Program-made: the position numbers and the translations under genes | Shown: piece by piece, positions 16,332-24,327 of the stretch | How positions within the stretch are numbered: position 1 is the stretch's first letter | Layout of the letters: each line of letters starts with the position of its first letter | DNA from: Candidatus Opimibacter skivensis | Lineage (GTDB): Bacteria; Bacteroidota; Bacteroidia; Chitinophagales; Saprospiraceae | Direction of reading: 5' to 3' | NCBI GenBank assembly: GCA_016721905.1 | Contig: JADKHH010000003.1 | Location: 310,001 to 374,000 of the forward strand | DNA length: 64,000 bases | Notes under the pieces: model-generated | Told to the model about the DNA's origin: nothing | The model's database searches: none | The model's input: only the letters and a program-made list of their open reading frames with translations

Positions 16332-17540
16332 ATGCAGACAATCACATCCACATCCGTATTGCACCAGGTGACAACTTTCGAGATCGAAGGTCTGCAGTAT
16401 AAAGCTATCCTGTTCAATAGCTGTCTGGATCCGCTTTTTACTGATATAGGATGTACGAGTATCTTCCAGCACAAAGCTTACCACAGGGCCCTGGAGTCAG
16501 CTCCGCCTGATAAAATGAATTTCTGGTATGTCCGCATTGAGCAGGAATATAAGCTGGCGGGTATCCTTTGCTTCCAGGTCAAGGACTTTAATCCAGGGGA
16601 TAGTCTTAAGAACCAGGTCAATGGTAATCTAGTCAGGGCTGCCAGATATAAAACGGCTTCGCTGATCAACCTGAGTGTGCTTTGTCTCGGAAACACGCTG
16701 GTCACGGGTGACTACGGTTTCTGTTTCCAGCCTTGGATCTCGGACCGTATGCAGACGGTGTTGATGATGGAGACCATAGACTGGATGCTCACCCTGAAAT
16801 CATTTAAGAAAATCGGGCTTGTGTTTGTCAAGGATTTTTACAAAGACATCTTCAGTGAGATACCTGACTCACCATACTGTAAGAAATATCATGCAATCGA
16901 TACGCAGCCCAGCATGATCATGGATATTCCTTCCGAATGGGGCAATTTCCAGGGATACCTCCAATCCCTTAAATCAAAATACAGGATCAGGGCTAATAAA
17001 GCATTGAAGGTAGCAAGGGATATCGAATGCATTGAGCTGCATGCTGATGAGATTGAAGCAATGGAACCTCAGCTACACCAATTGTACCTGAAAGTAGTAG
17101 ATGATGTAGGGTTTAACCTGTTTATTTTATCCCAAGGATATTTCAGTGCGCTCAAGAAATCACTGGGAGATAAATTCAGGTTATGGATATATAAAGACAA
17201 GGGCGAGTTGATATCGTTTTTCACGGTGTTTGAGGATGGTGATATCCTGGATGCTCATTTCCTTGGATATGATCCAGAGGTCAACCACAAGTACAAACTT
17301 TACCTGAACATGCTTCTGCGGATGATTGATCTGGCTTCGACCAGAGGATTCAGGCAACTCCAGTTATCGAGGACCGCTACGGAGATAAAGAGTTCAGTAG
17401 GAGCGCAGGGCGTGCCCATGTGGGCTTATATGCGGGCGCCCAACAAGGCCTTTAACTCCTTGGTACCCAGACTCTATTCCTTCTTTAAGCCTGATCTGGA
17501 GTGGGTCCCCAGAAACCCATATCATGAAGTTGGGTTCTGA
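16332..17540 (+). CDS. GNAT-superfamily acyltransferase (peptidogalycan/FemAB-like)
   Basis: The 402-residue protein looks like a two-domain GNAT/FemAB-like acyltransferase. The C-terminal half holds the acyltransferase-like segment (KFRLWIYKDKGELISFFTVF, DAHFLGYDPEVNHKYKLYLN, GFRQLQLSRTATEIKSSVGA). The LYLNMLLRMIDLASTRGFRQ stretch is where GNAT enzymes bind acyl-CoA. No signal peptide is present. Substrate is unknown. It has its own promoter at 16285-16317. A weak GGGG/CCCC hairpin follows its stop near 17555-17572. Confidence 0.65.
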   Translation: MQTITSTSVLHQVTTFEIEGLQYKAILFNSCLDPLFTDIGCTSIFQHKAYHRALESAPPDKMNFWYVRIEQEYKLAGILCFQVKDFNPGDSLKNQVNGNLVRAARYKTASLINLSVLCLGNTLVTGDYGFCFQPWISDRMQTVLMMETIDWMLTLKSFKKIGLVFVKDFYKDIFSEIPDSPYCKKYHAIDTQPSMIMDIPSEWGNFQGYLQSLKSKYRIRANKALKVARDIECIELHADEIEAMEPQLHQLYLKVVDDVGFNLFILSQGYFSALKKSLGDKFRLWIYKDKGELISFFTVFEDGDILDAHFLGYDPEVNHKYKLYLNMLLRMIDLASTRGFRQLQLSRTATEIKSSVGAQGVPMWAYMRAPNKAFNSLVPRLYSFFKPDLEWVPRNPYHEVGF

Positions 17541-17586
17541 ATAAAGACTGATATCGGGGTATTACGTCCCCTTTGCATTCGTCCAT

Positions 17587-17594
17587 TATCTTTG
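17587..17594 (+). promoter_or_regulatory. -7 box of the valS promoter
   Basis: TATCTTTG matches TAnnTTTG exactly and lies 30 bases before the valS ATG. The nearest TTG is only 11 bases upstream, too close for a standard -33 element. Confidence 0.5.
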
Positions 17595-17624
17595 TGCCTG
17601 CACAAATGCACATGAAACGAGTTT

Positions 17625-20279
17625 ATGGAAGAGTTGTCAAAACGGTACAATCCCGGTGAAATAGAAGATAAATGGTATCAGTACTGGATGGAATCCGGAC
17701 ATTTTCATTCTACGCCGGATGACCGGGAGTCCTTTAGCATCGTGATACCACCCCCTAATGTGACTGGTCAGTTGCATATGGGGCATATTTTGAATAATAC
17801 CATTCAGGATACCCTGATCAGGAGAGCCCGGCAGGAAGGCAAAAACGCTTGCTGGGTACCTGGAACAGATCATGCTTCTATTGCCACTGAAGCTAAGGTG
17901 GTGAATATGTTGCGTGAAAAGGGGATTAAAAAATCTGACCTGACCAGAGAGGAGTTCCTGGGTCATGCATGGGAATGGACTGAAAAGTATGGCGGTATCA
18001 TCCTGCATCAATTGAAGAAACTCGGTGCGTCCTGTGATTGGGAGCGTACTGCCTTTACGATGGATGAGGTGAGGTCGGATGCGGTCATCGGGATATTCGT
18101 AGATCTGTATCGCAAGGGGAAATTGTACAGAGGCAAAAGGATGGTCAACTGGGATCCATCCGCACAAACCGTTTTGTCCAACGAAGAAGTCCTCTATGAA
18201 GAAGAGAAGACGCAGCTCTATAAAGTCAGGTATAAAATCGCCGGTACTGATGATGAGTGGATCACGATCGCGACGACAAGGCCTGAAACAATTTTAGGGG
18301 ATACAGCCATAGCGGTGCATCCTGATGATCCACGGTATGCACATCTTCATGGTAAAAAGGCAATTGTTCCACTAATCAACCGTGAGATACCGATCATAGC
18401 AGACACGTATGTTGATATAGCATTCGGTACCGGAGCGCTGAAGGTGACACCGGCCCATGATATCAATGATTATGAAATCGGTTTGCGCCATCAATTGGAA
18501 GTGATCGATGTGCTCAATGCAGATGGATCGATGAGTGAAGCTGCGCAAATGTTTGTGGGACTGGATAGGGATGTTGCCAGGAAGGCGATGTTCGAAGCAT
18601 TGACAGAGGCTGGCCATATTGTTTCTACAGAGGAATTGATTCATAATGTTGGTAGATCAGAACGGACGAGAGTAGTGGTCGAACCAAGATTGTCGCTTCA
18701 GTGGTTTGTTGATATGAAGACCATTGCTGAACCGGCGTTGCGGGCGGTGATGGAAAATGAAATTGAATTCTATCCAGAGAACTTAAAGAATACCTACCGG
18801 CATTGGGTGGAGAATATCCGTGACTGGTGCATATCGCGTCAATTGTGGTGGGGCCATCAAATACCTGCATGGTACCTGGCTTCAGAATCAGTTGGTAATC
18901 TTAATGACAACCAAGTGTTTGTAGGCGCAACGGCAGATGATGCGTTGGCGGAAGCTAGAAAAATTACTGGCCGTAGCGATCTTCAACTTTCGGATCTACG
19001 ACAAGATGAAGATGTGTTGGACACATGGTTTTCTTCATGGCTCTGGCCTATCAGTGTGTTTGACGGATGGAAGAATAAGGAAGAGCTTGACTATTATTAT
19101 CCAACGAGTGTGTTGGTGACCGGATGGGATATTATATTCCTGTGGGTGGCGAGAATGATTATGGCTGGTTACGAATGGCAAGGTCAAAAGCCATTTAAAT
19201 CTGTGTATTTCACCGGCATGGTGCGCGATAAGCAGCGCCGCAAGATGAGTAAGCAGTTAGGCAATAGTCCTGATGCATTAGCGCTCATCGATCAGTTTGG
19301 TGCGGATGGCGTTCGTTATGGCATCATGGCGTCTGCTCCTGCGGGAGGGGATATCCTGTTTGATGAAAAGCTGTGTGAGCTGGGACGTAATTTCTGTAAT
19401 AAAGTATGGAACGCGCTGCGACTAGTCAAATCATGGCAGGTCGATCCATCCTTGCCACATGATGATGGCAGGGCCATTGCGATTCTCTGGATGAAATCAA
19501 GGTTGAGTGAAGTCGATACAGAGTTGAGGAGACATTATCAACAGTTTCGCTTATCAGAAGGGGTGACATCATTGTATTCCTTTGTATGGGATGATTTCTG
19601 CAGTGTATTTCTGGAGGTCATCAAGCCTGCCTACGGAGAGGCATCAGATCAGAAGAGTTATGATGCAACGCTTGAGTTATTTGAAGAGATCTGCAAATTG
19701 TTACATCCGTTTATGCCTTTCATTACTGAAGAGATCTGGCACCAGTTGAAGCCAAGGACAGGAGGAGATGATTGTATGATGTCCCTAATATCAGGTACAG
19801 TTGGCGAAGCGGATCCTAAAGTGCTTGAAGTATTTGAACACATACTCACGGTGAAATCAGCGGTCCTGGAGTTACGTAATCAACATCAGCTTTCTCCAAA
19901 GGAAACGATGGTGCTCGTGTTTCCATCAGAGCCTGAATTGATCACGCTATGGAACACGCCTGGTGCTGAAGCGGTGCTCCACAAACTCGCCAATGCCACG
20001 TGCGCCGAAGGTATAGGAACCGGTGTAACTTTCCTCGCGGGAAAATATCAGTATCATGCCGTGCTCACTATCGAAGTTGACAAGGAAGCTGAATTGAAGC
20101 GGATGAATGAGGAGCTGGCTTACTACCAGGGCTTTGTGCTGAGCGTTGATAAGAAACTGAGTAATGAAAAATTTGTCGCCAATGCTCATCCTGACGTTGT
20201 AGAAAAGGAAAGACAAAAGAAGGCTGATGGTGAATCTAAAATTGAACAACTGCAAAAGAGTATTGCCCAATTGAATTAA
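17625..20279 (+). CDS. valS: Valyl-tRNA synthetase
   Basis: Class Ia synthetase that charges tRNA-Val and edits mischarged threonine. The 884-residue product has the HIGH-type motif HMGHILNNT near residue 49, the CP1 editing domain between about 190 and 345 (TTRPETILGDTAIAVHP), the KMSKS-type motif RKMSKQLGNSPD near residue 540, an anticodon-binding helical domain, and a C-terminal coiled-coil arm from about residue 815. It is full length for the bacterial enzyme and starts at the ATG at 17625. Confidence 0.97.
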   Translation: MEELSKRYNPGEIEDKWYQYWMESGHFHSTPDDRESFSIVIPPPNVTGQLHMGHILNNTIQDTLIRRARQEGKNACWVPGTDHASIATEAKVVNMLREKGIKKSDLTREEFLGHAWEWTEKYGGIILHQLKKLGASCDWERTAFTMDEVRSDAVIGIFVDLYRKGKLYRGKRMVNWDPSAQTVLSNEEVLYEEEKTQLYKVRYKIAGTDDEWITIATTRPETILGDTAIAVHPDDPRYAHLHGKKAIVPLINREIPIIADTYVDIAFGTGALKVTPAHDINDYEIGLRHQLEVIDVLNADGSMSEAAQMFVGLDRDVARKAMFEALTEAGHIVSTEELIHNVGRSERTRVVVEPRLSLQWFVDMKTIAEPALRAVMENEIEFYPENLKNTYRHWVENIRDWCISRQLWWGHQIPAWYLASESVGNLNDNQVFVGATADDALAEARKITGRSDLQLSDLRQDEDVLDTWFSSWLWPISVFDGWKNKEELDYYYPTSVLVTGWDIIFLWVARMIMAGYEWQGQKPFKSVYFTGMVRDKQRRKMSKQLGNSPDALALIDQFGADGVRYGIMASAPAGGDILFDEKLCELGRNFCNKVWNALRLVKSWQVDPSLPHDDGRAIAILWMKSRLSEVDTELRRHYQQFRLSEGVTSLYSFVWDDFCSVFLEVIKPAYGEASDQKSYDATLELFEEICKLLHPFMPFITEEIWHQLKPRTGGDDCMMSLISGTVGEADPKVLEVFEHILTVKSAVLELRNQHQLSPKETMVLVFPSEPELITLWNTPGAEAVLHKLANATCAEGIGTGVTFLAGKYQYHAVLTIEVDKEAELKRMNEELAYYQGFVLSVDKKLSNEKFVANAHPDVVEKERQKKADGESKIEQLQKSIAQLN

Positions 20280-20304
20280 TTTTCTTCACAGATAGTATAC
20301 CGGT

Positions 20305-21019
20305 ATGTATAAACATTTAGGCATCATCAGGTTTTGCATGCGTGCTGGTATTATTTCCGCTGGTTAGTTCGGCACAGTATGTCATCAAGGCATTGCCGCG
20401 CTGGATGATCAGTACGCATCTGGATTATATGAATCCCCGCGAACCGGTGGACCAGTTTCTCGACGAAGATGACTGGGGGTATCGGTTTGAGTTTCAATAC
20501 CGCTTGCAGTATAATAAGCCATTTCTGGCCGGTCTATATTTTGCCGAAGCGGGTCTGAGTAAGTATGAATTAACCTATACGCTCTATGATCCTGATGCTG
20601 TCACCTATATCAAGGAAAAAGCAAATACACGACGGCTTGATTTTGGATTGACCGCAGGATTTTATCCGGAGATCAACTGGTTGCTGCAACCCTATCTTCA
20701 GGGAAGGGTAGGCATGGCGGTATATCAGTCGTCAAGTATTCTCAAGGATGATGAGACGGATGAAAGTATTGATAGAATCTCAGAGATGACGTCTTCGGTA
20801 CTGTCCTATGGCCTGGATCTCGGTATCCATATCGTCCCCAATATCTGGTATGTACGTGGTGATATCCGGGTTGGATTTGTGGCCAATCCAAGTGTTTCTT
20901 TCTTGTCGTTTGATGAAGCGAATGCAGGTACTTCCGGTAATCCGATTGATTATTTTGAGGAGCATACGTCGGCGGGTAGCTGGCTGAAGGTGTCGGTGGG
21001 GATTAGTTATTTATTCTAA
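20305..21019 (+). CDS. Outer-membrane beta-barrel protein, apparent frameshift in the signal peptide
   Basis: The main frame runs from 20342 to 21019 and codes for alternating beta-strand pattern (YRFEFQYRLQYNKPFLAGLY, LDFGLTAGFYPEINWLLQPY) ending in SVGISYLF with a terminal aromatic, typical of a small outer-membrane barrel. It has no ATG. An ATG at 20305 in another frame begins MYKHLGIIRF; removing one T from the TTTT at 20332-20335 joins it to the main frame and makes an ideal signal peptide ending LFPLVSSAQ. The reconstructed protein is 237 residues. The shift is either a homopolymer error or a real mutation. No specific family is recognised. Confidence 0.7.
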
Positions 21020-21022
21020 GGG

Positions 21023-21235
21023 AGGTGAGTTGTGAGTTGTGAGTTGTGAGTTGTGAGTTGTGAGTTGTGAATTGTGAGTGGGGTAAGGCGTGAGTCGTCA
21101 GACGTGAGTCGTGAGGCGAGAATGAGTTGTGAGTTGTGAATTGTGAGTTGTGAGTGGGGTAAGGCGTGAGTCGTCAGACGTGAGTCGTGAGAGGTGTAAG
21201 AGGGTAAGAAAGTAAGAGGTAGGAAGCAGAGGGTT
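21023..21235. repeat. Period-7 tandem repeats with a 42-bp perfect duplication
   Basis: GTGAGTT-type heptamers fill most of the spacer between the barrel protein gene and rluD. Inside them a 42-base string is repeated exactly at 21074-21115 and 21150-21191 (spacing 76), showing recent tandem duplication. Confidence 0.8.
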
Positions 21236-21292
21236 AAAAGGGAGGAACAATAGCCTGAAATCGCTGTTTAGGGAGAATCCATAAGTTGTGGC

Positions 21293-21300
21293 TATTTTTG
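21293..21300 (+). promoter_or_regulatory. -7 box immediately before rluD
   Basis: TATTTTTG matches TAnnTTTG and ends four bases before the ATG at 21305, implying a leaderless or nearly leaderless mRNA. Confidence 0.45.
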
Positions 21301-21304
21301 TACC

Positions 21305-22366
21305 ATGTTGAAAGATCAGGAAATTGAAGTAGAAGGGGAAGAAGGCTTATATGAGCATCATCGTTTCCTGGCGCCAGCGGGGCTCACGCCTTTGCGGGTG
21401 GACAAGTACATCCAGACCAAACTGGAGGGAATATCCCGAAATAAAATACAGAATGGTATCAGGGCTGGCGCTGTGCTGGTGGATGGAGAAACCATCAAGC
21501 CCAACCATAAACTGAAGCCTGGGGAAACCATTACCATATTGTTACCAAAGCCAGTGGCTATCGGGGAGAGCATCGTCCCGGAGAATATACCATTGGATAT
21601 CCGGTATGAAGATGATGATGTCATGGTGATCTACAAGCCACCCGGGCTGGTCGTGCATCCGGGTATAGGTCATGAGCGTGGAACACTCGTCAATGCGCTT
21701 GCATGGCATCTTCAGCAGACAGACATGCCAGTGCTGCCGGGTAACACCCCAGATCGTCCAGGACTAGTGCATCGTATTGACAAGGATACCTCCGGATTGA
21801 TCCTGATTGCCAAGAATGACTATGCGATGACTCACCTGGCCAAGCAGTTTTTTGACCATACCATCACCAGGGAATATAATGCGATAGTTTGGGGGAGTCC
21901 TGATCCACCGGTAGGTACCATTGAAGGGGCACTGGGGAGAGATCCGCGATTCAGGCAATTGATGACTGTATTTGAAGAAGGAGAAGGCGGAAAGGAATCC
22001 AGGACACATTACGAGGTGCTCGAGGACTTGTATTATGTCAGCCTTGTGAAGTGCGTGCTCGAAACCGGCCGTACACATCAGATCAGGGTGCATATGAAGC
22101 ACATTGGTCATCCGGTGTTCAGTGATGACAGATATGGCGGAGACAGCATCCTGAAAGGAACCATCTTTACAAAATATAAGCAGTTTGTAGAAAACTGTTT
22201 CACGATTTGTCCGAGACAGGCACTTCACGCACGCACGCTTGGATTTAATCATCCGACTACAGGCGAAAGGATGTTCTTTGATTGTGAGTTACCGGATGAT
22301 ATGAACAACCTCCTGATCAAGTGGAGGTCCTACGTGGCCCATCGAAAAGAAACACTTGGGCAATGA
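21305..22366 (+). CDS. rluD: RluD-type 23S rRNA pseudouridine synthase
   Basis: The 353-residue enzyme has an N-terminal S4 RNA-binding domain (residues about 28-80, RVDKYIQTKLEGISRNKIQN) and the RluA-family catalytic domain with HRIDKDTSGLILIAK (Asp near residue 160), REYNAIVWG and RTHQIRVHMKHIGHPV. The S4-catalytic layout and length fit RluD, which modifies helix 69 of 23S rRNA; the target is by family. Its TGA overlaps the ATG of the acyl-CoA reductase gene (ATGA), so the two are translationally coupled. Confidence 0.9.
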   Translation: MLKDQEIEVEGEEGLYEHHRFLAPAGLTPLRVDKYIQTKLEGISRNKIQNGIRAGAVLVDGETIKPNHKLKPGETITILLPKPVAIGESIVPENIPLDIRYEDDDVMVIYKPPGLVVHPGIGHERGTLVNALAWHLQQTDMPVLPGNTPDRPGLVHRIDKDTSGLILIAKNDYAMTHLAKQFFDHTITREYNAIVWGSPDPPVGTIEGALGRDPRFRQLMTVFEEGEGGKESRTHYEVLEDLYYVSLVKCVLETGRTHQIRVHMKHIGHPVFSDDRYGGDSILKGTIFTKYKQFVENCFTICPRQALHARTLGFNHPTTGERMFFDCELPDDMNNLLIKWRSYVAHRKETLGQ

Positions 22367-23379
22367 CAGACCATGCGGCTTTCCTGCATTCCTTGAAACC
22401 TTTAAAGGAGTTATTGCTTTCAGATTCAGAAGCTCTTGAGGCACAAATAGAGCGTGCCTATATAGCCAATCCGTGGTTTATTCCTGCGTTTACAAAAAGG
22501 AGTATCATCGCGATTGCGGAGGAGTTTCTCGATGAGCGAAAATGCAGCGAATGGATGTTTTCGTATCCCCCCACCACCGGAGGGCAAAAAAGAATTGCCG
22601 TCATCATGGCCGGCAATCTTCCTTTGGTCGGATTCCATGATTTGTTTTGCATCCTGGCCAGTGGGCATTCCGCCGTGATCAAGCTGAGCGACAGAGATGC
22701 CACGCTGTTGCCATGGATCACAGAGCAATGGATCAGTATCTATCCTGAGTTGGCTTCACGCATCACCTACACTGAAAGATTTGAAGGATACGATGCAGTG
22801 ATTGCCACCGGCAGCAATAACAGTGGCAGGTATTTTGAATATTACTTCAGGTCGTACCCGCACATCCTGCGGCAGAACCGTAATGGGGTAGCGGTGTTGA
22901 CAGGCCATGAAACGATGGATGATCTCCGGAAACTGGCTGAAGATATCTTCTTGTATTTCGGTTTTGGATGCAGGAACGTCTCTAAGATTTTTGTGCCGCA
23001 AGATTATAATTTCACGATGTGGGATGAAGCGACTGCGGCCTGGAAATATCTGGAGGACCACAATAAATACAAGAATAACCTGGAGTACAATTTTGCTATT
23101 TTTATCATCAACAGTATACCGCATACCAATCTTGGTCATCTGATCCTTAAGGAAGATGATGCTATTGCGTCACGTATCGGATGTCTTCATTACAGTTACT
23201 ACACAGGAAAAGAATCATTAGGTAATATCCTGGACACGAAAAGGGAAGAGATCCAATGTGTGATCAGCCAAGATCCGATCGATGGTTGGGAGCATGTTCA
23301 TTTTGGAGACAGTCAACGTCCACGTTTGGATCAGTATGCTGATGGGGTAGACACCATGCAATTCCTTGCATCCTTGTAA
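22363..23379 (+). CDS. Acyl-CoA reductase (LuxC-like family)
   Basis: The 338-residue protein resembles the aldehyde-dehydrogenase-fold acyl-CoA reductases of Bacteroidota. Features are IAVIMAGNLPLVGFHDLFCI, SGHSAVIKLSDRDATLLPW (cofactor region), VIATGSNNSGRYFEYYF, and a probable catalytic Cys near residue 219 in YFGFGCRNVSKIFVP. The ATG at 22363 overlaps the rluD stop and is preferred to an in-frame start at 22321. Reduction of a fatty acyl-CoA to aldehyde is inferred from the family. Confidence 0.82.
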   Translation: MTDHAAFLHSLKPLKELLLSDSEALEAQIERAYIANPWFIPAFTKRSIIAIAEEFLDERKCSEWMFSYPPTTGGQKRIAVIMAGNLPLVGFHDLFCILASGHSAVIKLSDRDATLLPWITEQWISIYPELASRITYTERFEGYDAVIATGSNNSGRYFEYYFRSYPHILRQNRNGVAVLTGHETMDDLRKLAEDIFLYFGFGCRNVSKIFVPQDYNFTMWDEATAAWKYLEDHNKYKNNLEYNFAIFIINSIPHTNLGHLILKEDDAIASRIGCLHYSYYTGKESLGNILDTKREEIQCVISQDPIDGWEHVHFGDSQRPRLDQYADGVDTMQFLASL

Positions 23380-23389
23380 AGTGTAAGCT

Positions 23390-24025
23390 ATGCGAATTTC
23401 AAAAAAGGAAAAGGCCCTTGCGATTGCCCGCATCCTCGAAGATTTATATCCTGTAGTGCCTGTGCCTTTGGCGCACGAAGATCCGTATACACTCTTGGTT
23501 GCGGTGATCTTATCTGCACGGTGTACGGATATTAAAGTCAATCAGGTGACACCGTTCTTATTTGCAAAAGCCGATACGGCACAAGCAATGGCAAAGATGG
23601 ACGTGGATAGCATCCGGGAGATCATCAAGCCATGCGGCCTTTCTCCGGCCAAGTCAAAAAACATCAAGCAGATGTCAACTATATTGGTTGATCAGTATGG
23701 AGGACAAGTGCCACAGACATTTGCGGAACTTGAAGCCTTACCCGGTGTAGGGCACAAGACGGCCTCGGTGGTGATGGCGCAGGCATTTGGAGTGCCTGCT
23801 TTTCCGGTTGATACACACATCCACAGGCTGGCCTACCGATGGGGATTGAGTGATGGAAAGAATGTGGAGAAGACTGAAGCGGATTTGAAGAAATTATTTC
23901 CAGAGGAAAGTTGGAATAAATTGCATTTGCAGATAATCTATTTTGGAAGGGAGTATTGTCCGGCGAGGGGGCATGTGAGGGAGAAGTGTCCGATTTGTAG
24001 AGTGTATGGAAGAAGTGAAAAGTGA
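23390..24025 (+). CDS. nth: Endonuclease III
   Basis: DNA glycosylase/AP lyase that removes oxidised pyrimidines. The 211-residue protein has the helix-hairpin-helix LPGVGHKTASVVMAQ with the catalytic Lys near residue 121, and the catalytic Asp in FPVDTHIHRLAYRWG. The C-terminal iron-sulfur region reads YCPARGHVREKCPIC: three cysteines are visible, and the fourth of the classical C-x6-C-x2-C-x5-C motif is missing, so cluster binding is uncertain. The last residues (GRSEK) are encoded at the edge of a GTGAAAA tandem repeat that starts at the stop codon. Confidence 0.92.
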   Translation: MRISKKEKALAIARILEDLYPVVPVPLAHEDPYTLLVAVILSARCTDIKVNQVTPFLFAKADTAQAMAKMDVDSIREIIKPCGLSPAKSKNIKQMSTILVDQYGGQVPQTFAELEALPGVGHKTASVVMAQAFGVPAFPVDTHIHRLAYRWGLSDGKNVEKTEADLKKLFPEESWNKLHLQIIYFGREYCPARGHVREKCPICRVYGRSEK

Positions 24026-24095
24026 AAAGTGAAAAGTGAAGAGTGGTCAATCGTGAATCGTGAGTCGTGCAAATGTGAGTTGTGAGTTGTGAATT
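24003..24095. repeat. Period-7 tandem repeats after nth
   Basis: Four GTGAAAA-type units are followed by GTGAGTC/GTGAGTT-type units. They begin inside the last codons of nth. Confidence 0.75.
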
Positions 24096-24110
24096 GTTAG
24101 TATCATGGAG

Positions 24111-24262
24111 CATGATTTAACTCTAGCGTGGCGTCAGGAGACGCAAAGCATATTGCATTCAAGTCAGAGACATGAACGAACGATGTGATGTTGAGGATGA
24201 TTTAACTCTAGCGTCAGGAGACGCAAAGCATATTGCATTCAAGTCAGAGACATGAACGAACG
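24111..24262. repeat. Two further copies of the two-hairpin dispersed repeat
   Basis: Units at about 24111-24182 and 24197-24262 repeat the same order as those at 5973-6190: ACTCTAGCGTC, hairpin GCGTC-AGGA-GACGC, AAGCATATTGCATT, then a second hairpin-like part and GAACGAACG. The first has a 5-base internal duplication (GCGTGGCGTC). The two copies here are closer to each other than to those near 6 kb. Confidence 0.75.
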
Positions 24263-24298
24263 GGAGAAAAAAGGCTGAGACGAAGGCTAAGGCGAAGC

Positions 24299-24327
24299 AA
24301 AAAAAAAGGATACCTTTTAGAAAGGTA
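24299..24327 (-). terminator. Terminator overlapping the end of tamL
   Basis: On the minus strand TACCTTT-CTA-AAAGGTA (24311-24327) forms a hairpin that contains the tamL stop codon, and after three bases a run of nine or more T follows. Confidence 0.7.

Noticed and set aside
16170..16484. Minus-strand frame of 104 codons rich in KRLKGLKRL
   Set aside because: It is a low-complexity translation of GAGGCTC-type units and the hairpin, and it overlaps the start of a well-supported acyltransferase gene.
21023..21235. Direct repeats as a possible CRISPR array
   Set aside because: The unit is 7 bases with no unique spacers, and no cas genes are present.
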